This document shows, piece by piece, positions 55,417 through 63,667 of a stretch of 64,000 nt of DNA; position 1 is the stretch's first letter, and every line of letters starts with the position of its first letter. The stretch spans positions 62,001-126,000 of the forward strand of contig JAUHQD010000001.1 of assembly GCA_030418115.1 (NCBI GenBank), in the 5' to 3' direction. Source of the DNA: Alteromonadaceae bacterium BrNp21-10. Its GTDB lineage: Bacteria; Pseudomonadota; Gammaproteobacteria; Enterobacterales; Alteromonadaceae. The position numbers and the translations under genes are program-made. Under the pieces are notes generated by a model, which worked only from the letters and a program-made list of their open reading frames with translations, was not told where the DNA came from and did not search any database.

Positions 55417-58400
55417 ATGTTAAAAAATATCCGTTTACATTTGGACGCTGATGATGAAAAACAAGCCGAGCTGGAATTGCAGTTGTCGGAGAAAATTCAG
55501 CATCAATACAAACGTAATGTGCAAGCTTTTCGGGCTAATATCCCTTCGTTATTACCACTTATCACTAATATACAAACCCAAAATGTAGCCTTATTTTGTA
55601 ATAAATTCGGTGAGCACAATATTGTGGATTATGGTGTTGGCCGTACCTTGTATGGTCTTGACCCGCAACAGGAAATTCAACAGCAGGTAAAATTACATAC
55701 CGAGCATTGTCGTTTTATAGATTTTACTGCAGCGGCTGATGAAAGCGGCACTACGGATGAAACTGTTTCTAGTCAATTACAACAATTGCCAGCGTATCAG
55801 CAGTATCAGCAGCAACCCACATTGCCAGCCGAGGTTGATGTTCTAGTGGTGTTGGGGCTGGGCTTAGGTGAGCATATTCGCCGGCTGATGTCTGCCCATA
55901 AGATAAAGCACTTAGTCATTTATGAGCCGGAATCGCAGTATTTTCAGTGTTCTGCATTAATTACCGATTGGGCCAATATTCTGCAAACAGCCGCTATTAA
56001 TGGCACCGCGATTTATTTACAGGTGGGCAAGGACGGGCGCAATATCATTGCCGACTTAGATGAATTGTCTGAGCATTATGCGTTTAATGGTTTTTATGTA
56101 TATCAGCATTACAACCATCCTATATTTAACGCGCTCGCTAATACATTAGCTAGCAAAAGTTGGCAGCAAATTAAGCGAGATGGCATCAGTTTTGATTATT
56201 CCCAAGAAGCGGTAAATTATTTACCAAATTGGACGCAGTCGGTGGAATTGAGTGAGTTTACTGACGTTGATCCTAAAAACGATCCCCAGTTCAAAGCTAA
56301 CCTGCAAGCGTTTAAAAAGTATGTTCCCAATATTTACCAAGAATTTAAGGATTATGTTGCCAAGGTATGGTTGCCGGTAAGCAATACAGAAGGCGAAATT
56401 AATGTTATCAAGAAGGATTCATTAACCTGCTGGTATGGCGATTCGCCTAAGACTGAATGCATTGTTAATTTTGACAATTTTGACAAGCATCCCAACAAAG
56501 ATGGTTTGGTGCTTGGCTACAAAGGTACCAAGTTAAAGCACTATACCCATTACCGTTTTGTTAATGAAACGGAGCAGTTGCTGAATGAGGTTGAAGAAGA
56601 ACAAGGTCAGCTGCCTGAGGTGATTAAATCACTGATCATGTTTGGTGTTGGCAGTGGTTATCAGATTGAACATTTATTAGAGATACACAAGGTTGAAAAG
56701 CTATTTTTGTGCGAACCTAACCGAGACTTTTTCTACGCTTCATTATTTGCCATTGACTGGCAGCAGGTGCTGGAAACCGTAGATAAAACTGATGGTCGTA
56801 TTTATTTTAATATAGGTGATGATGGCAGTAATTTATTCCGTGATTTATTGAATCAGTTTTATTCCATCGGCCCGTATATATTAGCCAGTACCTATTTTTA
56901 TCAAAGTTACTACAACGCCACTTTAGTTCAGGCCATTGCCCAATTGCGCGAGCAATTGCAGGTGGTGATTTCTATGGGTGAATATTACGACCATGCCCGA
57001 TTTGGTATCGCACAAACCAGCGAAGTCATTAATCGAGATTACTCGTTGTTGACCAGTAAACCCGCAAAAAAGCTCAGCTTTGATAATAAAAGCGTACCGG
57101 TGTTTATGGTGGGTAATGGGCCTTCGCTAGATTCCGCCATTGCAGCCATTAAAGAATGGCAAGACCAAGCCATTATTGTGTCTTGTGGAACCTCGTTACA
57201 AGTTTTATATAAAAATGGCATTGTGCCCGATTTTCATGCAGAGATTGAACAAAACCGCGCGACCTTTGATTGGTGTTGTCGAGTAGGCGATTTTGATTAT
57301 CTTAAAAAGATTAGCTTGCTGTCTTGTAATGGTATTCATCCGGACACCTGTGATTTGTTTAAAGATGTGTATGTGGCGTTTAAAGAAGGTGAGTCATCCA
57401 CCACGTCGGCATTGCATATTTTGGGTGAAGGAAAGTTTGAAAAGCTGAAATTCGCGTTTCCAACAGTATCTAATTTCGTAATGAATTTGTTTACCAGTAT
57501 GCAGTTTAATCAGCTGTATCTTATTGGTATTGATCTAGGTTTTTTCGATAACAAACAGCATCATTCTAAACAGTCTGGATATTACAATGCTGACGGTGAT
57601 GAGCTCTACGATTATGCCGCTAAAAATAATACCGCCATGGTGGTGCCGGGGAATTTTAGAAAAACCGTGTTTACCAAGCATGAGTTTAAAGTGTCCAAAG
57701 CCATTATTGAGCAGTCGTTGGCGTCAGCTAAGGTTGAGTGTTTTAACTGTAGTGATGGTGCCAAGATAGTGGGTAGCATACCGTTGCAATTGGATTATAT
57801 GCTGATTACGGCCAGCCCAGAGCAAAAGGATGCGGCCATCGCCGCTATTACAGAGCAGGCATTTATAAAATCCAATCAAGAACATGATTATGCCCAGCGT
57901 TTTGAAGCAAAATTTAGCCCACAACGTTTAGAATTTGAATTAGGCAAAATGATTGAGCGGGTGGCAATGCCGGTAGAGACTATTGCCGATGCTGAAGGGT
58001 TAATCGAAAGCCAAAAATCGATGTTGTTCGCCTCTTATCAAGAAGGTAAGTCACTGTTATTTTACTTACTCTATGGCACGGTGAATTACGCCAATGCAGT
58101 GTTTAGTAAGTTGTTGTCTGCGTCAGGTAATGAGCAAAATTGTATTGAACAGTTTAATCATGCAAAAGCCATGTGGTTAAATACGTTGCAGGTTATTTAT
58201 GATGACTATATTAATGTCCCTGGTGCGCTGGATTATAGTGGCTCTTTTTTTGCTCGAAGAGAGTTAGCGTTAATCAATATCAAAGCAATAGATTCGTTCG
58301 TGTTGTGTGATTATCCAGAATCTAGTAGAGAGCAGTTAATTAAAAGAACTCAAACGCGATTACCCATTGGTACACCTATCATGAACTTGTCGGAGCTAAG

Positions 58401-59034
58401 TGACAGCAAAGTGTCTGAAGCGAAACGTATGTTAGTTCTATTGACGGAAAAATTAAGGCATACAATTGAAGTGAAACTTGGTAAGTACATAGGTTTTTGT
58501 AATAAGCAGAATAGCATCCAGTTACTTATGGCTGATACTGAAGTGGAGACGTTTAAGCAATTAAGCCAGCAACATCCTGATATTGAAATGAGTTTGATTT
58601 ATGCGTTAGATAAAATTGCTTCTGAGCAAGATGTGGCGGCTTTTATGGAAGGCCAAAAACCTTATTTACTTAATGCATTGCTGGCAGTTTGGTTAGGTAA
58701 ATGTAGTTATACTATTGGAAAATTCAGAGTTATTATTCCTAAGTTGCAATTTGTTGATGGCGGTAATGCTCAGGAAAATAGCTATTTAACTAAATTGGAA
58801 AGTAACTTCGGTGAGATTGAGGAGTATATAGAATTCTCTGAGTATATCGCTCTTCCCAGAAGGGGTGTTGATCTCGCTGAATGTTTACTCGATGGTATTG
58901 GTAATAGAGGGCGCTATGTTAAAGGTCGTATTCAGTTAAAATCTATTATTGGTCGGCCGTTAACCCGGACTCAAGCAAGTAGTATTCGTACGTTGATTAA
59001 GAATGGCACCATTGCAATGGCTGACGATAGATGA
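55417..59034 (+). CDS. Large Maf-type flagellin glycosyltransferase with internal duplication
   Basis: A 1205-residue protein, about twice the usual Maf size. Residues about 142-243 and 404-505 are related Rossmann-like segments (VLVVLGLGLGEHIRRLM versus SLIMFGVGSGYQIEHLL; LVIYEPESQYF versus LFLCEPNRDFF; YLQVGKDGRNI versus YFNIGDDGSNL). The DUF115/MAF core follows at about 560-780 (VPVFMVGNGPSLDSAIAAIK, SCGTSLQVLYKNGIVPDFHAEI). A helical C-terminal third is unassigned. Maf proteins transfer pseudaminic or legionaminic acid from CMP to Ser/Thr of flagellin in the cytosol. Place after the pse genes supports that role. Confidence 0.85.
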   Translation: MLKNIRLHLDADDEKQAELELQLSEKIQHQYKRNVQAFRANIPSLLPLITNIQTQNVALFCNKFGEHNIVDYGVGRTLYGLDPQQEIQQQVKLHTEHCRFIDFTAAADESGTTDETVSSQLQQLPAYQQYQQQPTLPAEVDVLVVLGLGLGEHIRRLMSAHKIKHLVIYEPESQYFQCSALITDWANILQTAAINGTAIYLQVGKDGRNIIADLDELSEHYAFNGFYVYQHYNHPIFNALANTLASKSWQQIKRDGISFDYSQEAVNYLPNWTQSVELSEFTDVDPKNDPQFKANLQAFKKYVPNIYQEFKDYVAKVWLPVSNTEGEINVIKKDSLTCWYGDSPKTECIVNFDNFDKHPNKDGLVLGYKGTKLKHYTHYRFVNETEQLLNEVEEEQGQLPEVIKSLIMFGVGSGYQIEHLLEIHKVEKLFLCEPNRDFFYASLFAIDWQQVLETVDKTDGRIYFNIGDDGSNLFRDLLNQFYSIGPYILASTYFYQSYYNATLVQAIAQLREQLQVVISMGEYYDHARFGIAQTSEVINRDYSLLTSKPAKKLSFDNKSVPVFMVGNGPSLDSAIAAIKEWQDQAIIVSCGTSLQVLYKNGIVPDFHAEIEQNRATFDWCCRVGDFDYLKKISLLSCNGIHPDTCDLFKDVYVAFKEGESSTTSALHILGEGKFEKLKFAFPTVSNFVMNLFTSMQFNQLYLIGIDLGFFDNKQHHSKQSGYYNADGDELYDYAAKNNTAMVVPGNFRKTVFTKHEFKVSKAIIEQSLASAKVECFNCSDGAKIVGSIPLQLDYMLITASPEQKDAAIAAITEQAFIKSNQEHDYAQRFEAKFSPQRLEFELGKMIERVAMPVETIADAEGLIESQKSMLFASYQEGKSLLFYLLYGTVNYANAVFSKLLSASGNEQNCIEQFNHAKAMWLNTLQVIYDDYINVPGALDYSGSFFARRELALINIKAIDSFVLCDYPESSREQLIKRTQTRLPIGTPIMNLSELSDSKVSEAKRMLVLLTEKLRHTIEVKLGKYIGFCNKQNSIQLLMADTEVETFKQLSQQHPDIEMSLIYALDKIASEQDVAAFMEGQKPYLLNALLAVWLGKCSYTIGKFRVIIPKLQFVDGGNAQENSYLTKLESNFGEIEEYIEFSEYIALPRRGVDLAECLLDGIGNRGRYVKGRIQLKSIIGRPLTRTQASSIRTLIKNGTIAMADDR

Positions 59035-60116
59035 ATTTAGATTTGCCTGATAGTGTTAATATGGATTCATTGCTAGGCCTACCTGTTTATGATCTTACAG
59101 CACAACAAAAGAATTCTGTGTTATTTCAGTGGTTATTAAAGCTAACTCACTTACATATTTTACATTGTCCAGAGTACGCAAGATTACTGCAATATATCGC
59201 ACCTGATTCGATTCCCACTATAGAGGATATTCCGCCGGTCGCTGTTCGCTTGTTTAAAGAATTATCTTTGAAGAGTATTAGTGAGGAAAGCATAGTAAAA
59301 ACGCTTTATTCATCAGGCACATCAGGCCAACCCTCGACGATTTATCTTGATGGGGTAACTGCAAAATTACAAAGCCAAATTTTGGTAAAGATTTTACAAC
59401 ATTGGTTAGGCAAAGCGCGTCGGCCAATGTTGTTAATTGATTCACCTACGACTATTCAAAAAGGTGCAGGGATGACCGCCAGAGCTGCAGGTCTTCAGGG
59501 ATTGTCATTTTTTGGTCGTGATCACACTTATGCCCTTGACGAAAATATGCAACTGAACGTGCCCGTTGTTCAGGCTTTTTTTGAGCGATATCAAGGCCAG
59601 TCCATCTTGCTATTTGGTTTCACTTTTATGGTGTGGCAGCACTTCATTCAAGCGCTACAAGATCAGCAGGTTCGATTCAATTGTACCGACGCTGTGTTAC
59701 TGCATGGTGGAGGGTGGAAAAAGTTGCAAGATAAAGCAGTCTCCAACAGTGACTTTAAAGAAGCGATTCAACAGCAGTTGGGTCAAGTTCGCGTGCAGGA
59801 TTACTATGGCATGGTTGAGCAAACCGGTAGTATTTATATGGAATGCGAGCAGGGGTATTTACACTGTCCCGTATGGTCAGATGTGGTTATGCGCCGAACT
59901 GCTGATTTAAGTGTCTGTAACCAAAATGAAGTAGGGTTAATACAAGTTAATTCGATTCTTGCCCATAGTTACCCCGGACATTGTTTATTGACCGAAGATT
60001 TGGGCCAAATAATTGGCGAGGATGATTGTCAGTGTGGCCGTAAGGGTAAGTATTTTCAGGTATTAGGGCGGGTTCCCAGTGCTGAAGTAAGAGGGTGTAG
60101 TGATACTTTCGCCTAA
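59031..60116 (+). CDS. LuxE-like acyl-protein synthetase
   Basis: A 361-residue LuxE-family protein with adenylate-forming motif LYSSGTSGQPSTI (about 97-109), VRVQDYYGMVEQTGSIYMEC and, near the C-terminus, EVRGCSDT, whose Cys356 is the expected acyl-thioester site. In bioluminescent bacteria LuxE activates a fatty acid with ATP and hands it to LuxC for reduction. No luxA, luxB or luxD is present here, so light production is not its role. It overlaps maf by 4 nt and the LuxC-like gene by 17 nt. Confidence 0.88.
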   Translation: MNLDLPDSVNMDSLLGLPVYDLTAQQKNSVLFQWLLKLTHLHILHCPEYARLLQYIAPDSIPTIEDIPPVAVRLFKELSLKSISEESIVKTLYSSGTSGQPSTIYLDGVTAKLQSQILVKILQHWLGKARRPMLLIDSPTTIQKGAGMTARAAGLQGLSFFGRDHTYALDENMQLNVPVVQAFFERYQGQSILLFGFTFMVWQHFIQALQDQQVRFNCTDAVLLHGGGWKKLQDKAVSNSDFKEAIQQQLGQVRVQDYYGMVEQTGSIYMECEQGYLHCPVWSDVVMRRTADLSVCNQNEVGLIQVNSILAHSYPGHCLLTEDLGQIIGEDDCQCGRKGKYFQVLGRVPSAEVRGCSDTFA

Positions 60117-61299
60117 GCAACTATTAGCACTTGAAAATGTGCAGTGGCGGATCCCATTACAGGGCTGTGCATTCACTGATAACATTGCGCCATGGTCCAA
60201 TCACTTGGTCAGTGAAATTAATAAATTGGCGCAATATTTACTGACAAATTCAAAAGTAAAAGCAACACCAGAGCTTGTTGCCTTGGCTTTTTGGGCCCGG
60301 AAAAGCAATATTAAATCGATTCAAAAAACAATGCAGAATGACCATTTAGAGCAGCCTAGATCCGTAGTGCATAAGGTTTTTCATATCGCTCCCGCGAATG
60401 TCGATACCGTATTTTTCTATTCGCTTATTTTATCAGTGCTTGCGGGTAATCAAAATATTGTCCGTGTTAGTCTTCGTAGCGGTGATATCACTCAACAGTT
60501 AATTAAATTGTTGGATACTTATCTAAAAACTCACCAGAGTTGTTTGAGCCAATTAATTAGTATTGTTGAATATGATGCAGAGCATCGGTCAGCTACTGAA
60601 GCTTTTAGTCAATGGTGTGACCTTCGCGTGCTTTGGGGGGGCGATAAGGCAATTCAAGCTATTAGCCATATTCGTCCGCAAACTCGGCAAATTGCTTTTC
60701 CTGATAGGTTTTCTATTGCGATTATTCAGTTAACCGAAGTTGAGCAAATTGCCAGTGCCGTTGATGGACTTATTCGTGATTTATTACCCTTCCGCCAACA
60801 GGCTTGCTCTTCACCAAAAGCGTTTTATTGGTGGCAAACGCCTAATGCTCTGCAGAAAGTGTTTTGGCAACGTTTTGGTGAACAGTTGGGGACAAATTCA
60901 CAACAATTTTCTATGTCAGATCAAGTAGAACAAATTATTTGTGGGCAACGTTTAATTATGCAAGGAAAAGTCATCGCTAAACCATGCCAAGCTATAGCAG
61001 GTATGAGAGTGATACAAGTAGAAAAACTCTCTGCAGTGCAGTTTGAGTTGCACTCAGGGTATGGGCTGTTATGTGATGTGCAGCTAGATACTTTAGATAC
61101 CTTGCCATTTGCCGATAAATTACAAACAGTGAGTCAGTTTGGGTTGAGTCAGGCAATGTTGCAGAAACTAACTAAATATCAGGATAATAAAGGTTTCAAG
61201 CGTTTAACAACGTTAGGTCAGGCGCTGACGTTTGAGTCTAACTGGGATGGTATAAATTTACCCCGTGCTTTTACTTTTATTAAGTCGTGTGATGAATGA
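60100..61299 (+). CDS. LuxC-like acyl-CoA/acyl-protein reductase
   Basis: A 399-residue aldehyde-dehydrogenase-fold protein. The catalytic Cys236 is in the LuxC signature FRQQACSSPKAFYW, with NAD(P)-binding features upstream (LWGGDKAIQAI) and HIAPANVDTVFFYSLILSVLAGN. It should reduce an activated acyl group to an aldehyde with NADPH. It begins at GTG 60100 inside the luxE-like gene, so the pair are coupled, and overlaps the licD-like gene by 4 nt. Confidence 0.9.
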   Translation: MILSPKQLLALENVQWRIPLQGCAFTDNIAPWSNHLVSEINKLAQYLLTNSKVKATPELVALAFWARKSNIKSIQKTMQNDHLEQPRSVVHKVFHIAPANVDTVFFYSLILSVLAGNQNIVRVSLRSGDITQQLIKLLDTYLKTHQSCLSQLISIVEYDAEHRSATEAFSQWCDLRVLWGGDKAIQAISHIRPQTRQIAFPDRFSIAIIQLTEVEQIASAVDGLIRDLLPFRQQACSSPKAFYWWQTPNALQKVFWQRFGEQLGTNSQQFSMSDQVEQIICGQRLIMQGKVIAKPCQAIAGMRVIQVEKLSAVQFELHSGYGLLCDVQLDTLDTLPFADKLQTVSQFGLSQAMLQKLTKYQDNKGFKRLTTLGQALTFESNWDGINLPRAFTFIKSCDE

Positions 61300-62201
61300 C
61301 CGAGAAAACCCAAAACTTTAATTCGAAAATACCTGTAGTAATTTTTGGTGCTGGTAATGCTGGTATTGCAGCCATGGAGAATGTCTCTGCGCAATATAAT
61401 GTCATCGCCTTTTGCGATAACGATGCGACAAAAGTTAATACCTTGCTTAATGGTAAGGAAGTTATCTCTGCAGCTAAATTATTAGATTATCCCTTCGAAC
61501 GCATTCTGATTGCCAGCGAGTTTTTTGAGAAAATAAAGCAACAACTGCTTGATATGGGGATCCATCATCAGCAAATTCAGGTGTTGGCCGCAACCCAAAT
61601 TAAGTCGTTACATTTTGGTGAAGATCAGCAGGTTACCAATAATGCCATTGCCATTTTATTGTTGGTCTGTGCCACCCTTAAAAAGGCCGGTGTTAATTAC
61701 TATGTTGATGCGGGAACGCTGTTGGGGATATATCGGGATGGTGCGCTCATTCCTTGGGATGATGATTTAGATATTGCCATTAACAGTAACCAAGTAGCCC
61801 AAACCCAAGCCGCCATTAGTGACCTATTACCGCAATTACAGCAATTAACTCAGGAGCCTTGGTTATTAAATTGTTACGAGGCTAAGCAAGATTTTGGAGC
61901 GGTTAAATCGGGTAACGTTCGGTCATTAAAATTACAACCACAAAACGTTCATAATGAATTGCCACTCATGGACTTTTTCGTGAAATATGTTGAAGGTAAT
62001 GTAATGGACTACACCTTATCGTCTAGGGGAATTCGCATGCCCAGTGAGCACCTGTTGCAATTGGATACGATGCGTTTTGCCGGTGCAGATATTAATATTC
62101 CAAGCAATACCGAGTTGTACTTAGAGCGTCATTATGGCGATTGGCGTACTCCCAAGAAAGATTGGAACCTCAGTGAACTTAAAAATGCCACAGTGTATTA
62201 A
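61296..62201 (+). CDS. LicD-family phosphotransferase with N-terminal Rossmann domain
   Basis: A 301-residue protein. Residues about 12-100 form a dinucleotide-binding-like fold (VVIFGAGNAGIAAMENV). Residues about 115-290 are LicD: YYVDAGTLLGIYRDGALIPW then DDDLDIAI, with the metal-binding acidic cluster. LicD enzymes transfer phosphocholine, ribitol-phosphate or related groups from CDP donors to sugars. The N-terminal domain is an addition; similar domains occur in sugar-modifying enzymes. The TagD-like gene 9 nt downstream could supply its CDP substrate. Confidence 0.8.
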   Translation: MTEKTQNFNSKIPVVIFGAGNAGIAAMENVSAQYNVIAFCDNDATKVNTLLNGKEVISAAKLLDYPFERILIASEFFEKIKQQLLDMGIHHQQIQVLAATQIKSLHFGEDQQVTNNAIAILLLVCATLKKAGVNYYVDAGTLLGIYRDGALIPWDDDLDIAINSNQVAQTQAAISDLLPQLQQLTQEPWLLNCYEAKQDFGAVKSGNVRSLKLQPQNVHNELPLMDFFVKYVEGNVMDYTLSSRGIRMPSEHLLQLDTMRFAGADINIPSNTELYLERHYGDWRTPKKDWNLSELKNATVY

Positions 62202-62210
62202 GGCCTAACA

Positions 62211-62669
62211 ATGAAAACGGTACTAACCTACGGAACTTTTGATCTATTTCATGTTGGTCACCTGAATATGCTACAGCGTTTACGCGCCATGGGTGATAAG
62301 TTGATAGTCGGTGTATCCAGCGATACCTTTAACGAAATAAAAGGTAAAAAAAGCCTATATAGCTATGATGAGAGAGCACAAATTGTCGCGGCATTATCTT
62401 GTGTGGATGAAGTGTTCCCTGAAAATAATTGGCAGCAAAAACAACAGGATATTGTTGAATATGCTGTCGATATTTTTGGCATAGGTAGTGATTGGCAAGG
62501 TAAATTTGATGAACTTGAAGATCTCTGTCAGGTTGTGTATTTACCTCGTACACCCACTATTTCAACCACAGAGCTGAAAAAATCCTTATCGAAAGTGGAT
62601 GCCGATAGCATACTGCAGATTAAGCAAGGGTTGGATAGCGTGCTGAATATTGTTAAAGCAATTGAGTAA
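62211..62669 (+). CDS. TagD-like cytidylyltransferase (glycerol-3-phosphate type)
   Basis: A 152-residue nucleotidyltransferase with YGTFDLFHVGH (7-17, HxGH 14-17), VGVSSDTFNEIKGKK and the C-terminal RTPTISTTELKK motif, closest to the TagD glycerol-3-phosphate cytidylyltransferase pattern. It would make CDP-glycerol or a similar CDP-polyol, a donor for LicD- or Stealth-type transfer in this island. Confidence 0.85.
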   Translation: MKTVLTYGTFDLFHVGHLNMLQRLRAMGDKLIVGVSSDTFNEIKGKKSLYSYDERAQIVAALSCVDEVFPENNWQQKQQDIVEYAVDIFGIGSDWQGKFDELEDLCQVVYLPRTPTISTTELKKSLSKVDADSILQIKQGLDSVLNIVKAIE

Positions 62670-62677
62670 TTAAAGAC

Positions 62678-63667
62678 GTGCTTGAATCACAAGGGATCGA
62701 TGTTGTCATTTTTTGGGTAGATGGGGTTGATCCTATTCATCAACAAAAACGTCAGCAATATCTGCCTGATTTTCAATTGAATAACACCGAAAATACAGAG
62801 CAATCTACTAGCTTGCTACGCTTCGTTCAACATGATGAACTTAAATTTTGTTTAAGATCAATTAAGAAGTTTGCTCCTTGGTATCGAAAAATATGGCTTG
62901 TTGTTGATGATCAGACACCTAGTTTTCTAGATTGTGAAAAAATGCATGCCGATCGTATTGAACTTGTTCAACATCAATCCTTATTTGTTAACTGTGAACA
63001 ATATTTGCCGACCTTTAACTCTCGTACATTAGCCACACGATTACATACTTTAGCTGGGTTAAGTGAATTTTATCTTTTAGGTAATGATGATGTAATGTTG
63101 GGTAATCATATTTCCCCAAATTACTTTTTTGATCAGGGAAACCCCATTATTTATGCGGATTGGTCGAGCATTGCAGAAAAGCATAATATGACCTTACATC
63201 AACTAGGAATTGTGAATGGAGCAAAGATGGAGGGCTATGATCGAGATCATTTTTTAGTACCGAGCCACGGTTTTATTCCATTTAGAAAATCAATACAGCA
63301 GCAGCTAGCTTGTGACTTATCTCAGCAATTTTCAGATAACTGTCATTTTAGATTCCGTCATGAAAGTCAATTTCTACCAGAGTCATTGTATTATCATCAC
63401 TGTGTGAACACTGGGCAATTTATTTTAAAGAATACAGAGAAAATGGTGCATTTCAGTTTTGAGCTTTGCCGTATTGGCGCACCTGAAAAAGTTAAATTTT
63501 TATTTGACTTAATTCTTCAAGGTGAGCGTGACATGTTTTGCATCAATGAGTATCAATCACTTTACCCACGCATACCCGAAGTATTCGATATTTTGTTGAG
63601 CATCTGCGGTGGTCCTTTGTATTGTGAAATATCAGACTGCGAAAAAGGAAATGATATAGATGGATAG
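62678..63667 (+). CDS. Stealth-family sugar-phosphate transferase
   Basis: A 329-residue protein with Stealth blocks: VVIFWVDGVDP (CR1, 9-19), RFVQHDELKFCLRSIKKFAPWYRKIWLVVDDQTPSF (CR2), LPTFNSRTLATRLHTLAGLSEFYLLGNDDVMLG, and HHCVNTGQFIL later. Stealth proteins transfer sugar-1-phosphate groups, making phosphodiester links in capsules and glycans. It starts with GTG and overlaps the last gene by 8 nt. Confidence 0.85.
   Translation: MLESQGIDVVIFWVDGVDPIHQQKRQQYLPDFQLNNTENTEQSTSLLRFVQHDELKFCLRSIKKFAPWYRKIWLVVDDQTPSFLDCEKMHADRIELVQHQSLFVNCEQYLPTFNSRTLATRLHTLAGLSEFYLLGNDDVMLGNHISPNYFFDQGNPIIYADWSSIAEKHNMTLHQLGIVNGAKMEGYDRDHFLVPSHGFIPFRKSIQQQLACDLSQQFSDNCHFRFRHESQFLPESLYYHHCVNTGQFILKNTEKMVHFSFELCRIGAPEKVKFLFDLILQGERDMFCINEYQSLYPRIPEVFDILLSICGGPLYCEISDCEKGNDIDG

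Noticed and set aside
59031-61299. LuxE- and LuxC-like genes as a sign of bioluminescence
   Set aside because: No luxA, luxB, luxD or luxG is present and the pair sits inside a pseudaminic acid/Maf unit, so a glycan role is more likely.
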